64,000 nucleotides of DNA from Hyphomicrobiaceae bacterium. Lineage in GTDB: Bacteria > Pseudomonadota > Alphaproteobacteria > Rhizobiales > Xanthobacteraceae. Below, piece after piece: positions 54,486-63,925 of the stretch. The notes under the pieces are model-generated. The model searched no databases, was not told where the DNA came from, and saw only the letters and a program-made list of their open reading frames with translations. Position numbers and translations under genes: made by a program. Location: assembly GCA_021324465.1 (NCBI GenBank), contig JAJPJB010000053.1, forward strand, positions 1 through 64,000. The letters run 5' to 3'. Every line of letters begins with the position of its first letter. The first letter of the stretch is position 1.

Positions 54486-55760
54486 TTAGGTGCTTTTGCC
54501 GAGCGTCGCGCGGCGCTGTTGCAGGAAGCGGCGCACCGCGGGATCCGCTTCGAGGCCGATGGCGCGGTCATAGGCCGTCTCGGCGTTCGCCACATCGCCG
54601 GCGTGCATGAGCAACTCGGCACGCGCCGCCCAATAGGGCTGATAGGCGGCGAGCCGCGCATCGGCCGCAACCGTGTCGAGAAGCGCGAGCGCCGCCGCGG
54701 GACCGCTCACCTCGGCGAGCGCAACGGCGCGGTTGATCGTCACGACGGGTGAATTGGTCAGCGCGGCCAGCGCGCCATAAAGCTTTTCGATCGCTGCCCA
54801 ATCGGGCCGCCCGGTGCGGCGGCGAATGACATGCGCCGATTGTATCGCGGCCTCCAGCTGATAGCGGCCGATCGCGCTCATCTGGCTCGCGCGCGATAAC
54901 AAGGCTTCCGCCTCTTCGATCAGAGCGAGATCCCACAAAGCGGGGTTCTGCTCGGCCAACGGGACGTAATCACCTTGCGCGTCGCGCCGCGCGCGGCGCC
55001 GCGCCTCAAGGTGCAAAATGAGAGCTAGCAGGCCAAGCGCCTCGGGTTCGACCGGCAGAAGCGTCACGACAAGCCGGCTCAGCCAGATCGCTTCCTCGGC
55101 AAGGTTGCGGCGGCGCGTCTCCGTGCCGGCCGGATCGCACCAGCCTTCGGCAAAAATGGCATAGATCGCTTCGAGCACGGCATCGAGCCGGCCGGCGAGC
55201 TCGCTGCGCTCCGGCACGCGAAACGGAATGCCGGCCTGCTTGATCTTGGCTTTGGCGCGCACCAGACGCTGACTCATGGTAGCCGGCGCAACCAGGAAAG
55301 CCGAAGCAATGGTCGCCGCATCGAAACCGAGGACCGTTTGCAGGATCAGCGGCGCTCGCATCGCCGGCTCGATCGCCGGATGAGCGCAACCAAACATCAG
55401 CGACAGGCGCTGGTCGGGAATTTGCGTGTCGGTCGAAGCCTTCACAGCAAGCTCCTGCAGCTCCTCCGTAATGAGGGTAAGCGGGCCCGCGGCCTGCGCC
55501 GCGCTGCGTCGCTTGCGAGCGGCATCGATTCCCTTGCGGCGCGCGACCGCGATCAACCAGGCTTCCGGGCTTTTCGGCACGCCGTGTTCGGGCCAGTCGA
55601 CCAGCGCCGCCGCAAAAGCCTCAGCCAAGGCATCCTCGGCTTCCGCGACGTCGCCGGTGCGCGAAGACAGAAACGCAATCAACCGTCCATAGCTGCGGCG
55701 CGCGACACTTTCCGCGGCCCTTTCCGCGGCATCGCCGTTATGGCCGACGGCCTCGCTCAC
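54486..55760 (-). CDS. ECF42-type sigma factor with C-terminal TPR-like region
   Basis: The 424-aa protein joins a sigma-70 region 2 (AEAEDALAEAFAAALVDWPE, PEAWLIAVARRKGIDAARK) and region 4 (LILQTVLGFDAATIASAFLV, SQRLVRAKAKIKQAG) to a ~250-residue helical C-terminal extension with TPR-like units (AIEKLYGALAALTNSPVVTI, AYQPYWAARAELLMHAGD). That architecture defines the ECF42 group. Start is GTG at 55760, three bases after the DGPF gene stops. Confidence 0.92.
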   Translation of the reverse strand: MSEAVGHNGDAAERAAESVARRSYGRLIAFLSSRTGDVAEAEDALAEAFAAALVDWPEHGVPKSPEAWLIAVARRKGIDAARKRRSAAQAAGPLTLITEELQELAVKASTDTQIPDQRLSLMFGCAHPAIEPAMRAPLILQTVLGFDAATIASAFLVAPATMSQRLVRAKAKIKQAGIPFRVPERSELAGRLDAVLEAIYAIFAEGWCDPAGTETRRRNLAEEAIWLSRLVVTLLPVEPEALGLLALILHLEARRRARRDAQGDYVPLAEQNPALWDLALIEEAEALLSRASQMSAIGRYQLEAAIQSAHVIRRRTGRPDWAAIEKLYGALAALTNSPVVTINRAVALAEVSGPAAALALLDTVAADARLAAYQPYWAARAELLMHAGDVANAETAYDRAIGLEADPAVRRFLQQRRATLGKST

Positions 55761-55763
55761 GCG

Positions 55764-56111
55764 CTACATTGTCCAGAGCGGACGCACCTCGACTGTGCCG
55801 TGACTGGCGCCCGGACAGCGCGCCGCCCAGGACAAAGCCGCATCGAGGTCGGGAACGTCGATCATGTAATAGCCGCCCAGCTGTTCCTTGGTGTCGGCAT
55901 AGGGGCCGTCGAGGACATTGGTTTTGCCGCCGGTGATGCGCACTGTGGTTGCAGAGGTGGAGCGCTGCAGCCGATTTCCGTCGACCAGGGCGCCGGCTTT
56001 CTGCAGAGCCTCGGTATAGGCGTTGTAAGCCGCCAACATCTGGTCCATGTCGGCCTTGCTGAGCCCCTGGACGCTGGTTTCGTTGCTGTAGATAAGCAGC
56101 ATGTACTTCAT
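55764..56111 (-). CDS. DGPF-domain (YCII-related) protein
   Basis: The 115-aa protein has MKYMLLIYSNE at the N-terminus, the DGPF-type motif VLDGPYADTKEQLGGYYMID and EVRPLWTM at the end. ECF42 sigma factors are typically encoded next to DGPF proteins and may respond through them. The gene is first in the pair. A ligand-binding or enzymatic function is unproven. Confidence 0.93.
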   Translation of the reverse strand: MKYMLLIYSNETSVQGLSKADMDQMLAAYNAYTEALQKAGALVDGNRLQRSTSATTVRITGGKTNVLDGPYADTKEQLGGYYMIDVPDLDAALSWAARCPGASHGTVEVRPLWTM

Positions 56112-56442
56112 CGCAGTCTCCTCATTGAGACGGCACTGCTACCGTCGACCACAATGACGGTCGGGCCGCAGCCATTTCGACAGCATGGCCAACAGCTCGT
56201 GCGGGATCGGGCGCCGCGCAGAGCAATCGCGCAGAGCAATTGGGGGTCAAGCCGGTCCTCGATCGGGACGGCGGGAATTCTTGTCGCGACCCCCGTAATC
56301 CCCAAATATAGCGTGGTTATGAGCCGAAATATGCCAAGCCTTGCGGCCCGTCGCTGGCGCGATGCCGGCCGGCGGTGTATCACCGTGGCTCGCCGCGCCT
56401 TCCGGCGAACAACCAGCGCATAGTCGAGACAGGGAACGAGGC
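56112..56442. other. Divergent intergenic region
   Basis: Region between the DGPF gene and glyA. It contains a perfect 13-bp tandem duplication, CGCGCAGAGCAAT at 56215-56227 and 56228-56240. No riboswitch or RNA gene is recognised. Confidence 0.5.
56215..56240. repeat. Perfect 13-bp tandem duplication
   Basis: CGCGCAGAGCAAT occurs twice in direct succession, upstream of glyA. Confidence 0.8.
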
Positions 56443-57747
56443 ATGTCGGTCAGCCAGCAAGCCAAAGCGATGGAAGAGGATTTTTTCACGGCGGCGCTCG
56501 CCGACAGCGACCCTGAGGTCGCGGCGGCGATCAAGGCCGAGCTCGACCGGCAACGCGACGAGATCGAATTGATCGCGTCGGAAAACATCGTCAGCCGTGC
56601 CGTTCTCGAGGCGCAAGGCTCGGTTCTGACCAACAAATATGCCGAAGGCCTGCCGGGCAAGCGTTATTATGGCGGCTGCCAATTTGTCGATGTGGCGGAA
56701 CGTCTTGCGATAGATCGTGTAACCAGATTGTTCGGCTGCGCCTTCGCCAATGTGCAGCCGCATTCCGGCGCTTCCGCCAATGCCGAAGTCTTCATGGCAC
56801 TGATGCAGCCGGGCGACACCTTCATGGGGCTCAATCTGGCTGCCGGCGGCCACCTGACCCATGGCTCGCCGGTTAATCTTTCCGGCCGCTGGTTCAAGGT
56901 CGTGCCCTATGGCGTGCGGCGCGACGACCATCTGATCGATATGGAGGAAGTGGCGCGGCTTGCCAGAGAACATCGCCCCAAAGTCATCATTGCCGGCGGC
57001 TCGGCCTATCCGCGCATCATCGACTTCCGCCGCTTCCGCGAGATCGCCGATGAAGTCGGCGCGTATCTGGTGGTTGACATGGCGCATTTCGCCGGCCTCG
57101 TTGCCGGCGGCGCGCATCCGTCGCCGTTTCCGCATGCGCATGTGGTAACCACGACCACGCACAAGACGTTGCGCGGGCCGCGCGGCGGCGCGATCCTCAC
57201 CAATGACGAGGAGCTTGCGAAAAAGCTCAATTCGGCGGTCTTTCCCGGCATGCAGGGCGGGCCGCTGATGCATGTTGTCGCCGCCAAGGCAGTCGCCTTT
57301 GGCGAGGCGCTGCGGCCATCGTTTCGGCTCTATGCCAGGAATGTCGTCGAGAACGCGAAAGCACTGGCTGAAACCTTGAAGAACCGCGGGCTGGATATCG
57401 TCTCCGGCGGCACCGACACGCATTTGATGCTGGTCGATCTGCGGCGCAAAAATCTGACCGGGAAGGTGGCGGAGCTCGCGCTCGGCCGCGCCCATATCAC
57501 CTGCAACAAAAACGGCATTCCCTATGATCCGCAAAAGCCGACCGTAACGTCTGGTGTCCGCCTTGGCACGCCGGCGGGCACGACGCGCGGCTTCGGCATC
57601 GCCGAATTCAGGCAGATCGGCGATCTGATCGCCGAAGTGCTTGACGCGCTGTCGCACAGCGGGTCGGAGGAGCACGCACAAGCCGAAGCGAGCGTGCGCG
57701 ACAAGGTCAAACGTCTGGTAGGCCGATTCCCGATCTACGAGGGATAG
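56443..57747 (+). CDS. glyA: Serine hydroxymethyltransferase
   Basis: The 434-aa PLP enzyme interconverts serine and glycine and loads tetrahydrofolate with one-carbon units. [16 protein letters not shown] carries the PLP Lys241. [50 protein letters not shown] and [13 protein letters not shown] are present. Start at ATG 56443. nrdR follows after 1 bp. Confidence 0.98.
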   Translation: MSVSQQAKAMEEDFFTAALADSDPEVAAAIKAELDRQRDEIELIASENIVSRAVLEAQGSVLTNKYAEGLPGKRYYGGCQFVDVAERLAIDRVTRLFGCAFANVQPHSGASANAEVFMALMQPGDTFMGLNLAAGGHLTHGSPVNLSGRWFKVVPYGVRRDDHLIDMEEVARLAREHRPKVIIAGGSAYPRIIDFRRFREIADEVGAYLVVDMAHFAGLVAGGAHPSPFPHAHVVTTTTHKTLRGPRGGAILTNDEELAKKLNSAVFPGMQGGPLMHVVAAKAVAFGEALRPSFRLYARNVVENAKALAETLKNRGLDIVSGGTDTHLMLVDLRRKNLTGKVAELALGRAHITCNKNGIPYDPQKPTVTSGVRLGTPAGTTRGFGIAEFRQIGDLIAEVLDALSHSGSEEHAQAEASVRDKVKRLVGRFPIYEG

Positions 57748-57748
57748 G

Positions 57749-58213
57749 ATGCGCTGTCCGAGTTGCGGAAGCCTCGACACCCAGGTGAAGGATTCGCGGC
57801 CGACGGAGGACTCGTCCGTCATCCGCCGCCGCCGCGTCTGCCTCGCCTGCAACTTTCGCTTCACGACTTTCGAACGCGTGCAGTTGCGTGAACTCGTAGT
57901 GATCAAACGCAACGGCCGGCGCGTACCCTTCGATCGCGACAAGCTTCTGCGCTCGGTGCAGATCGCCTGCCGCAAGCGCCCCGTTGAGCCCGAACGCATT
58001 GATCATATGGTGTCCAAGATCGTGCGCGAGCTCGAGAGTATCGGCGAAAGCGAAGTCTCCTCCGAAACCATCGGCGAGACGGTAATGGCGCATTTGCGCG
58101 AGCTCGACGATGTCGCCTATGTGCGCTTTGCCTCGGTCTATCGCAATTTCCGCGAAGCCAAGGATTTCGAGGCGGCGCTCGCCGAACTGTCGGGGGACGA
58201 GGCGGCGGAGTGA
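57749..58213 (+). CDS. nrdR: Transcriptional repressor NrdR
   Basis: The 154-aa protein has a zinc ribbon ([27 protein letters not shown]) and an ATP-cone domain ([20 protein letters not shown]). NrdR represses ribonucleotide reductase genes in response to nucleotides. It overlaps the ribD start by 4 bp. Its position between glyA and rib genes is conserved in Alphaproteobacteria. Confidence 0.97.
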   Translation: MRCPSCGSLDTQVKDSRPTEDSSVIRRRRVCLACNFRFTTFERVQLRELVVIKRNGRRVPFDRDKLLRSVQIACRKRPVEPERIDHMVSKIVRELESIGESEVSSETIGETVMAHLRELDDVAYVRFASVYRNFREAKDFEAALAELSGDEAAE

Positions 58214-59316
58214 GCGCGCGAGCTGGCGCCAATGAAGACGGACGCTTTATGGCGCTCGCACTCAGCCTCGGCCGTCGTGGGCTTGGTCGAACCTGGCCCA
58301 ATCCGGCAGTCGGCGCGGTGATCGTGAAAGACGGCGTCATCGTTGGCCGCGGCTGGACGCAGCCGGGCGGGCGACCGCATGCGGAGATCGAGGCGCTGCG
58401 CAGGGCCGGCGCTGCCGCGCACGGCGCGACGCTCTATGTCACGCTCGAACCATGCTCGCATTACGGCAAATCGCCACCCTGCGCCGATGCCGTCATCGCC
58501 GCCCGACTGGCGCGCGTGGTGTCGGCGATTGAAGACCCGAATCCCGAAGTAGCAGGCCAGGGGCATGCAAGGCTCCGTGCCGCCGGCATTGCCGTGGACG
58601 TTGGCATGGGCGCAGACGAAGCGCGCCGCGATCACGCCGGACACATTCGGCGCATGACGCAAGGACGGCCGCATGTCTTGCTCAAGCTCGCGATCTCGGC
58701 CGACGGCAAGGCCGGCGCAGCAGGCCGACACCCGATCGCCATCACCGGCGCTGCGGTGCGCGAGCGCGTTCACCGCCTGCGCTCGCAGAGTGACGCGATC
58801 ATGATCGGCATTGGCACGGCGCTTGCCGACGATCCCATGCTGACATGCCGATTGCCCGGCATGGCGAAGAACTCTCCGGTTCGTATTGTCGCCGACAGCA
58901 TGCTGCGCTTACCGCTCGATTCGCGCCTGGTGAAAAGCGCGTATGAAGCGCCGGTATGGGTGATCGCCGCCGCGGCGGCTCCACAGGATGCGGAGTTCAA
59001 GCTCTTGCCGCTCGGCGTCGAAGTCCTGCGCTCGCCGGGAAGCGCCGCTTCGCTTGACCTTGCAGCTGCGCTGGAGTCTCTGGCCGCCAGGGGCATCACC
59101 AGGCTCATGGTGGAAGGCGGCCCGACATTGGCGGCGGCCATGGTCGAGGCCGATCTGGTGGACGAGGCTATGCTGTTTCATTCGGAAACGATTGTCGGCC
59201 CCGACGGCGTCGATGCACTTGATCTATCGGCATTCTCGAAATTGAAAGGCCGCCTTAAGTTTATCGGCAGCGAGACGATTGGATCTGACCGACAGGATCG
59301 TTACGAGCGCGGGTGA
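58210..59316 (+). CDS. ribD: Bifunctional riboflavin deaminase/reductase
   Basis: The 368-aa protein starts at GTG inside the nrdR stop. The deaminase domain shows [10 protein letters not shown] (His57, Glu59) and [18 protein letters not shown] (Cys82, Cys91 zinc ligands). The reductase domain starts near 150 ([15 protein letters not shown]) and has [20 protein letters not shown]. It does the second and third steps of riboflavin synthesis. Confidence 0.96.
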   Translation: MSARAGANEDGRFMALALSLGRRGLGRTWPNPAVGAVIVKDGVIVGRGWTQPGGRPHAEIEALRRAGAAAHGATLYVTLEPCSHYGKSPPCADAVIAARLARVVSAIEDPNPEVAGQGHARLRAAGIAVDVGMGADEARRDHAGHIRRMTQGRPHVLLKLAISADGKAGAAGRHPIAITGAAVRERVHRLRSQSDAIMIGIGTALADDPMLTCRLPGMAKNSPVRIVADSMLRLPLDSRLVKSAYEAPVWVIAAAAAPQDAEFKLLPLGVEVLRSPGSAASLDLAAALESLAARGITRLMVEGGPTLAAAMVEADLVDEAMLFHSETIVGPDGVDALDLSAFSKLKGRLKFIGSETIGSDRQDRYERG

Positions 59317-59320
59317 TCTG

Positions 59321-59980
59321 ATGTTTACCGGCATAATCAGCGAATTGGGCGAGGTCATTGACGTTCAAGAAAAGGACGCAGGGCTGCGCCGTCTGATCAT
59401 CGCCTGCGGTTTCGATCCGGAATCGATCGATATCGGCGCGTCCATCGCCTGCTCAGGAATCTGCTTGACAGTCGTCGCGCGCGGCCGCGCTGGAAATAGA
59501 ACGTCGTTCGCCGTGGATACGGCCGCCGAAACGCTGCGGATGACCACGGCAAAAGCCTGGCTACGCGGCACCAGGCTCAATCTCGAACGGGCGCTGCGGC
59601 TTGGCGACGAGCTCGGCGGCCACTTGGTCAGCGGCCATGTCGATGGCATCGCCGAGCTCGTCACCCGCGATGATTTTCTCGACAGCGCCGCCTTATCGTT
59701 TCGTGTGCCGCCCGAACTGGCCCGTTTCATCGCGCCGAAAGGATCGGTGGCGCTCGACGGGGTTTCGCTTACCGTCAACGAGGTCAAAGGCGACACGTTC
59801 TCGGTCCTCATCATTCCGCATACTTTGGCGGTCACCACATTAGGATCGCTGCGGCCGGGCGCGCATCTCAACCTCGAAGTGGACCAGATGGCGCGTTACG
59901 CGGCGCGGCTCCTGGCGCATGTCCCGGAAAGGAAGGAACCGGTTTTCCGGCAAGGACATGCGCAAGACGGCAAGATCTAG
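59321..59980 (+). CDS. ribE: Riboflavin synthase, alpha-chain type
   Basis: The 219-aa enzyme begins MFTGIISELGEVIDVQ and has two lumazine-binding repeats: IACSGICLTVVARGR, LGGHLVSGHVDGIAEL and GSVALDGVSLTVNEVKGD. It makes riboflavin from two lumazine molecules. Start at ATG 59321, 4 bp after ribD ends. Also called ribC in some nomenclatures. Confidence 0.96.
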   Translation: MFTGIISELGEVIDVQEKDAGLRRLIIACGFDPESIDIGASIACSGICLTVVARGRAGNRTSFAVDTAAETLRMTTAKAWLRGTRLNLERALRLGDELGGHLVSGHVDGIAELVTRDDFLDSAALSFRVPPELARFIAPKGSVALDGVSLTVNEVKGDTFSVLIIPHTLAVTTLGSLRPGAHLNLEVDQMARYAARLLAHVPERKEPVFRQGHAQDGKI

Positions 59981-60061
59981 AGCCGCGCTGCGGCATTAAA
60001 GCTGTGCTTGTGAGCCTTCGCGTCGCTTGGTACCACCACGCTCAATCTGATGGAGCGCAGC

Positions 60062-60562
60062 ATGGCCGGCCCGCGCCGAGGCAAACGTGACAACAACGGC
60101 GGCAAGGGCGCGCGCGTCCTCATCGTCGAGGCGCGCTATTACAATGATATCGCCGACGCGCTTCTCGCCGGCGCCACCAGTGCCTTGAAGAAAGCCGGCG
60201 CCCAGTTCGATTGCGTCAGCGTGCCGGGCTCGCTCGAAATTCCAACCGCGATCGCTATCGGCCTTGATGCCGCGCAACGCCGGCGTCGTCCTTATGACGG
60301 CGCCGTTGCGCTCGGCTGCGTCATTCGCGGCGAGACGATTCATTTCGAGATCGTGTCGCAAGAATCCGCGCGTGGATTGATGCAAGTGTCGTTGGCGCGC
60401 AAGATCCCGATCGGCAACGGCATCATTACTGTCGACAACGAGGCACAGGCCTGGGCGCGCGCCCGCGTCGAGAACCAGGACAAGGGCGGCGATGCCGCGC
60501 GCGCGACGCTGGCGCTGATCGACCTGAAGCGGCGGCTCAAAATGAAAGGCCAAGATGGCTGA
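60062..60562 (+). CDS. ribH: 6,7-dimethyl-8-ribityllumazine synthase
   Basis: The 166-aa enzyme has [40 protein letters not shown] and [20 protein letters not shown], the family motifs. GGAG sits six bases before the ATG at 60062, so that start is preferred over 60050. It overlaps nusB by 8 bp. It lies about 80 bp after ribE; ribBA is not between them. Confidence 0.96.
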   Translation: MAGPRRGKRDNNGGKGARVLIVEARYYNDIADALLAGATSALKKAGAQFDCVSVPGSLEIPTAIAIGLDAAQRRRRPYDGAVALGCVIRGETIHFEIVSQESARGLMQVSLARKIPIGNGIITVDNEAQAWARARVENQDKGGDAARATLALIDLKRRLKMKGQDG

Positions 60563-61037
60563 CGGCACATCACAGATTCGCAAGGCGAATAAGCGCGGCG
60601 CCGCGCGGCTCGCCGCCGTGCAGGCGCTTTATCAGATGGACCTCGCCGGCACCGGCCTCAACGAGATCATGGCCGAGTTCGAAAGCCATTGGCTCGACGG
60701 CGAAGTCGAAGGCGTCAAATATCTGCCGGCCGAAGCCGCCTATTTCCGTGACATCGTCACCGGCGTGGTGCGCGAGCAGACGCGTCTCGATCCGCAGATC
60801 GACACCGCATTGGCCCGCGGCTGGCCGCTCAAGCGCATCGAGGCGGTGCTGCGTGCCGTGCTGCGCGCCGGTGCCTATGAGCTCGCTTGCCGCAGCGACG
60901 TGCCGGCGCGCGTGGTGATGGCCGAATATGTCGACGTCGCATCAGCCTTCGTCGACAAAGACGAGACCGGCATGGTCAACGCCGTGCTTGACCAGCTGGC
61001 GCATCAAATGCGGGCCGGCGAATTCGCCGGCGGCTAG
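60555..61037 (+). CDS. nusB: Transcription antitermination factor NusB
   Basis: The 160-aa protein has [40 protein letters not shown] and [22 protein letters not shown], matching NusB. NusB binds boxA RNA with NusE (S10) and supports rRNA antitermination. Position after ribH is the usual alphaproteobacterial order. Confidence 0.97.
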   Translation: MADGTSQIRKANKRGAARLAAVQALYQMDLAGTGLNEIMAEFESHWLDGEVEGVKYLPAEAAYFRDIVTGVVREQTRLDPQIDTALARGWPLKRIEAVLRAVLRAGAYELACRSDVPARVVMAEYVDVASAFVDKDETGMVNAVLDQLAHQMRAGEFAGG

Positions 61038-61049
61038 GCTTCGACGACG

Positions 61050-62069
61050 ATGGCCGACGACTCGACACAAAAGCCCGCAGGCGCTGACTCGTCGTCCGAA
61101 GACCGCCTGATCGCGCGCTACTTTGCCCCGCTCGCCAGCGATCCGGGAGCGTTTGGCTTGATCGACGATGCAGCCGCCATTACGCCGTCGGCCGGCTGCG
61201 ATCTTGTGATGACGACCGACGGCGTCATCGCCGGCGTGCATTTTTTTCCGGACGATCCGCCGGACACAATCAGCCGCAAGGCGTTGCGCATGAATCTCTC
61301 CGATCTCGCCGCCAAAGGCGCCAGGCCGATCGGCTTTCTCATGGCGATCGCTCTGCCATCGGCGGTCGATGACGCGTGGCTCGCGGCATTCGCGCAAGGA
61401 CTTGGCGAAGATGCAAGGCGCTATGATTGTCCGCTCCTGGGCGGCGACACGGATCACACGCCGGGGCCGCTTTCCGTTTCGATCGCGGCATTCGGCGAAG
61501 TGCCGCATGGCGGCATGGTTCGGCGCTCGAGCGCGAGAGTCGGCGATTGCGTCGTGGTCACCGGCACGATTGGCGATTCCGCGCTCGGCGTTCGGCTGCG
61601 GCGCGATGCGGACCTCGCCGCAAAATGGCAGCTTACCGAAGCGATGCAAGCGCAGCTCAAGCAGCGTTATCTGTTGCCCGAGCCGCGCAATGCGCTCGCT
61701 GACGTCGTGCTGCATCATGCCTCGGCCGCGATCGACGTTTCCGATGGCTTGGCCGGTGACCTCGCCAAATTGTGCCGCGCTTCCGCTGTCGCGGCGGCGA
61801 TCGACGTGGTGCGCGTGCCATTGTCAGAGGCCGCCCGCGCTGCTGCGGCTGCCGAACCGGCGCTGATCGAAGCAATGCTGACGGGCGGCGACGATTATGA
61901 GATCGTCGTGACGCTGGCGCCGGAAAAGCTGCAAGCGTTTCGCGCCGAGGCGGAGCGCGTCGGCGTCGCGGTGAGTGAAATCGGCCGCATCGCCGCAGGC
62001 GAGGGCGCGCGCTTCCTGCGCGGCGGCAAAGCGCTTGCATTCGCACGTCCTTCCTACAGCCATTTCTGA
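61050..62069 (+). CDS. thiL: Thiamine-monophosphate kinase
   Basis: The 339-aa enzyme phosphorylates thiamine monophosphate to the diphosphate. LIDDAAAITPSAGCDLVMTTD and FFPDDPPDTISRKALRMNLS are typical, as are LGGDTDHTPGPLSVSIAAFG, AIDVSDGLAGDLAKLCRAS and TGGDDYEIVVTL. It is 12 bp after nusB and probably the last gene of the glyA-thiL run. Confidence 0.95.
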   Translation: MADDSTQKPAGADSSSEDRLIARYFAPLASDPGAFGLIDDAAAITPSAGCDLVMTTDGVIAGVHFFPDDPPDTISRKALRMNLSDLAAKGARPIGFLMAIALPSAVDDAWLAAFAQGLGEDARRYDCPLLGGDTDHTPGPLSVSIAAFGEVPHGGMVRRSSARVGDCVVVTGTIGDSALGVRLRRDADLAAKWQLTEAMQAQLKQRYLLPEPRNALADVVLHHASAAIDVSDGLAGDLAKLCRASAVAAAIDVVRVPLSEAARAAAAAEPALIEAMLTGGDDYEIVVTLAPEKLQAFRAEAERVGVAVSEIGRIAAGEGARFLRGGKALAFARPSYSHF

Positions 62070-62192
62070 TTTTGATGTGCGAGCGCGATTGGATCAGCCC
62101 GCGCCGTCGCTGTTCGCTGTCGCGCCACCGGCTATAATGGCCGTCGCCATAACGGCGCGCTTCGTTTCTGATGAATGCGGGAGGGAAATCAC

Positions 62193-62708
62193 ATGGCGAA
62201 AGCAAAGCGGATGCGATCAACAAAGGCTAAAGCGCAAGGGGGGAGAGCTATACACAGTCGCCTGCGCGCCAAGCCGTCGGCGCGCCGCCGTGTCGGTGCC
62301 ACCGGGCACAAGCCGGCGGCCAAGAGGGCGCCGAAAAAGCAGCGTTTTGTCGTCAGCCATCACGATCCGAATGCCTTTAAGGCGGGGCTGCGCCGCTATG
62401 CGCAATATCGCGATCTCGGCATCGCGGCTGCAACCAACGGCCTGGCACGCGCTCATGTCATCAAGATGATTCCGCCTTGCGATCCGGCGGAAGTATCCAA
62501 GCGCCATTATCACGATGTCGATTTTCAGATGGTCTACGTGCTGCGAGGCTGGATCAAGGGCGAGTATGAAGGGGAGGTCGTCACCATGCGCGAGGGCTCG
62601 TGCTGGCTGCAGCCGCCCAAGATCAAGCACACTGTGCTGGATTATTCCGACGACTGCGAATTGCTCGAGGTCATCCTGCCGGCGGATTTCGAGACCGTCG
62701 AGCTCTAA
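62193..62708 (+). CDS. Cupin-domain protein with a basic N-terminal tail
   Basis: The 171-aa protein starts at an ATG preceded by GGGAGGG. The first ~55 residues are strongly basic and low-complexity (MAKAKRMRSTKAKAQGG, RAPKKQRF). The rest is a single cupin: SKRHYHDVDFQMVYVLRGW (HxH...E-like metal site), EGSCWLQPPKIKHTVLDYSD. Function unknown; the tail could bind nucleic acid or membranes. It may have been placed downstream of thiL by chance. Confidence 0.8.
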   Translation: MAKAKRMRSTKAKAQGGRAIHSRLRAKPSARRRVGATGHKPAAKRAPKKQRFVVSHHDPNAFKAGLRRYAQYRDLGIAAATNGLARAHVIKMIPPCDPAEVSKRHYHDVDFQMVYVLRGWIKGEYEGEVVTMREGSCWLQPPKIKHTVLDYSDDCELLEVILPADFETVEL

Positions 62709-62858
62709 CTTAGGTGCGGCGCCTCAAGACGTTGTCCTTGGGGAGGCCGCGCCCGCTGACGGGTGTTTTATCATCGATGCCGGCATGCGGCCGATGCCGC
62801 TCGAATGCGCCCGCAAACGCGCGATATCGAACCGGCACAGTGGTTGACGCTTTATATT

Positions 62859-62972
62859 TCAGCCTTTGGTGACGACCGGCGGCGGGGCTTTGCCCTTACC
62901 TATATACTGCGCACAGCCAGCGATGCTTAGGAGAGCGATCGCCGCTGCCACTATGAGACTGAGCTTCTTCAT
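62859..62972 (-). CDS. Tiny lipoprotein (37 aa)
   Basis: The ATG at 62972 has GGGGGAG six bases upstream. The 37-aa product has Lys2/Lys3, a hydrophobic core and the lipobox IAGC with Cys20, followed by AQYIGKGKAPPPVVTKG. The final PPPVVTKG is shared by small lipoproteins of Bradyrhizobium relatives, from memory. After cleavage only 18 residues remain, so it is a lipid-anchored peptide of unknown role. Confidence 0.75.
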   Translation of the reverse strand: MKKLSLIVAAAIALLSIAGCAQYIGKGKAPPPVVTKG

Positions 62973-63311
62973 ATGATACTCCCCCTGCCACGACGCGCCG
63001 ACAGTCGCGGCTTACTCTACGAGCGCAAACTTCCGGCTATCGCGGCACAGCGGGCAGAAGGTGGGAGCGGCCAGATAGCGCGCGTTCAAGACCATAGAGG
63101 CGATAGACGGGAAGACCCACCATCCCGCTGTAACAAACATGAAGCCTGCAATTGGTTCCCATCTTTTTTGATGAATCGGGCCGCTCGCGCAGCCGGACAG
63201 GCTGCGATCCCGCAACGCTCTCTATGGCTGGGCTTATGAAGCCCCGGTGCTTGTCTGCCACCGGGGTGCTCGGAAAGCCGTTGCCGGTTGTTCAGGGCAT
63301 TCGCCCGCCGC
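62973..63311. other. Intergenic stretch, nothing supported
   Basis: A few short open frames (for example one with CPLC on the minus strand near 63012-63215) lack a convincing start and family. No repeat or RNA gene seen. Confidence 0.4.
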
Positions 63312-63767
63312 TCATGCGATCGGCAGGAGGTGCGAATATTTCGCCTGTTCGAGCGCGAAGCTCGATTCGATCGAGGCGACGCCGTCGATGCGCGTCAGCT
63401 TCTGCTTGAGGAAGCGCTCATAGGCCGCGAGATCCGCCGCGACGATGCGCAGGAGATAGTCGCGCGGGCCGGTCATCAGGTAGCATTCGAGCACTTCCGG
63501 CCATTTGGCGATGGCCTTCTTGAAGCGCTCGAGTGCTTCGACGCGCTGGCTCTCGAGCTTGATCGAGACGAAGACGCTGACCGGAAGGCCGACCTTGGCT
63601 TGATCGAGCACCGCCACATAGCGCGCGATGATGCCTGAACGCTCCATGCGGCGAATGCGTCGCAGGCACGGCGAGGGCGACAAATTCACGCGGGTGGCGA
63701 GATCGGACAGGCTGATGCGGCCGTCCTCCTGCAGCACCGCGAGGATTTTGCGGTCGAGATCGTCCAT
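63312..63767 (-). CDS. Lrp/AsnC-family transcriptional regulator
   Basis: The 151-aa protein begins MDDLDRKILAVLQEDGRISL, with the AsnC helix-turn-helix SDLATRVNLSPSPCLRRIRR, then a RAM/ligand domain (VFVSIKLESQRVEALERF, VLECYLMTGPRDYLLRIVA). AAAGGAG precedes the ATG at 63767. Lrp-type regulators respond to amino acids and often control a divergent gene, here one starting at 63926. Confidence 0.94.
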   Translation of the reverse strand: MDDLDRKILAVLQEDGRISLSDLATRVNLSPSPCLRRIRRMERSGIIARYVAVLDQAKVGLPVSVFVSIKLESQRVEALERFKKAIAKWPEVLECYLMTGPRDYLLRIVAADLAAYERFLKQKLTRIDGVASIESSFALEQAKYSHLLPIA

Positions 63768-63824
63768 CGGCTCCTTTGGCAAGATCTGCTCCTGGTTGGA
63801 ACCTGAGTGCGGAAATCTGCTAAT

Positions 63825-63838
63825 ATGATGCAAATCAT
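63825..63838. promoter_or_regulatory. Possible Lrp-type operator
   Basis: ATGAT-GCAA-ATCAT is a palindrome of two 5-bp arms with a 4-bp spacer, in an A+T-rich stretch between the two divergent starts. Lrp/AsnC regulators commonly recognise such sites. Confidence 0.45.
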
Positions 63839-63925
63839 AGCCAGAAACGGCAGCCTTTTGCCAGGCTTGAGGGCGACAATCGCAGCGTCGGCAAAAGCCG
63901 CAATTGGTTTTCCAGGAACTCTTCT

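Noticed and set aside
56380-57999. 539-aa open frame on the minus strand
   Set aside because: Antisense to glyA and nrdR, both of which are certain.
63012-63215. 67-aa minus-strand frame with CPLC near its end
   Set aside because: Only one Cys pair, no start signal, no family.
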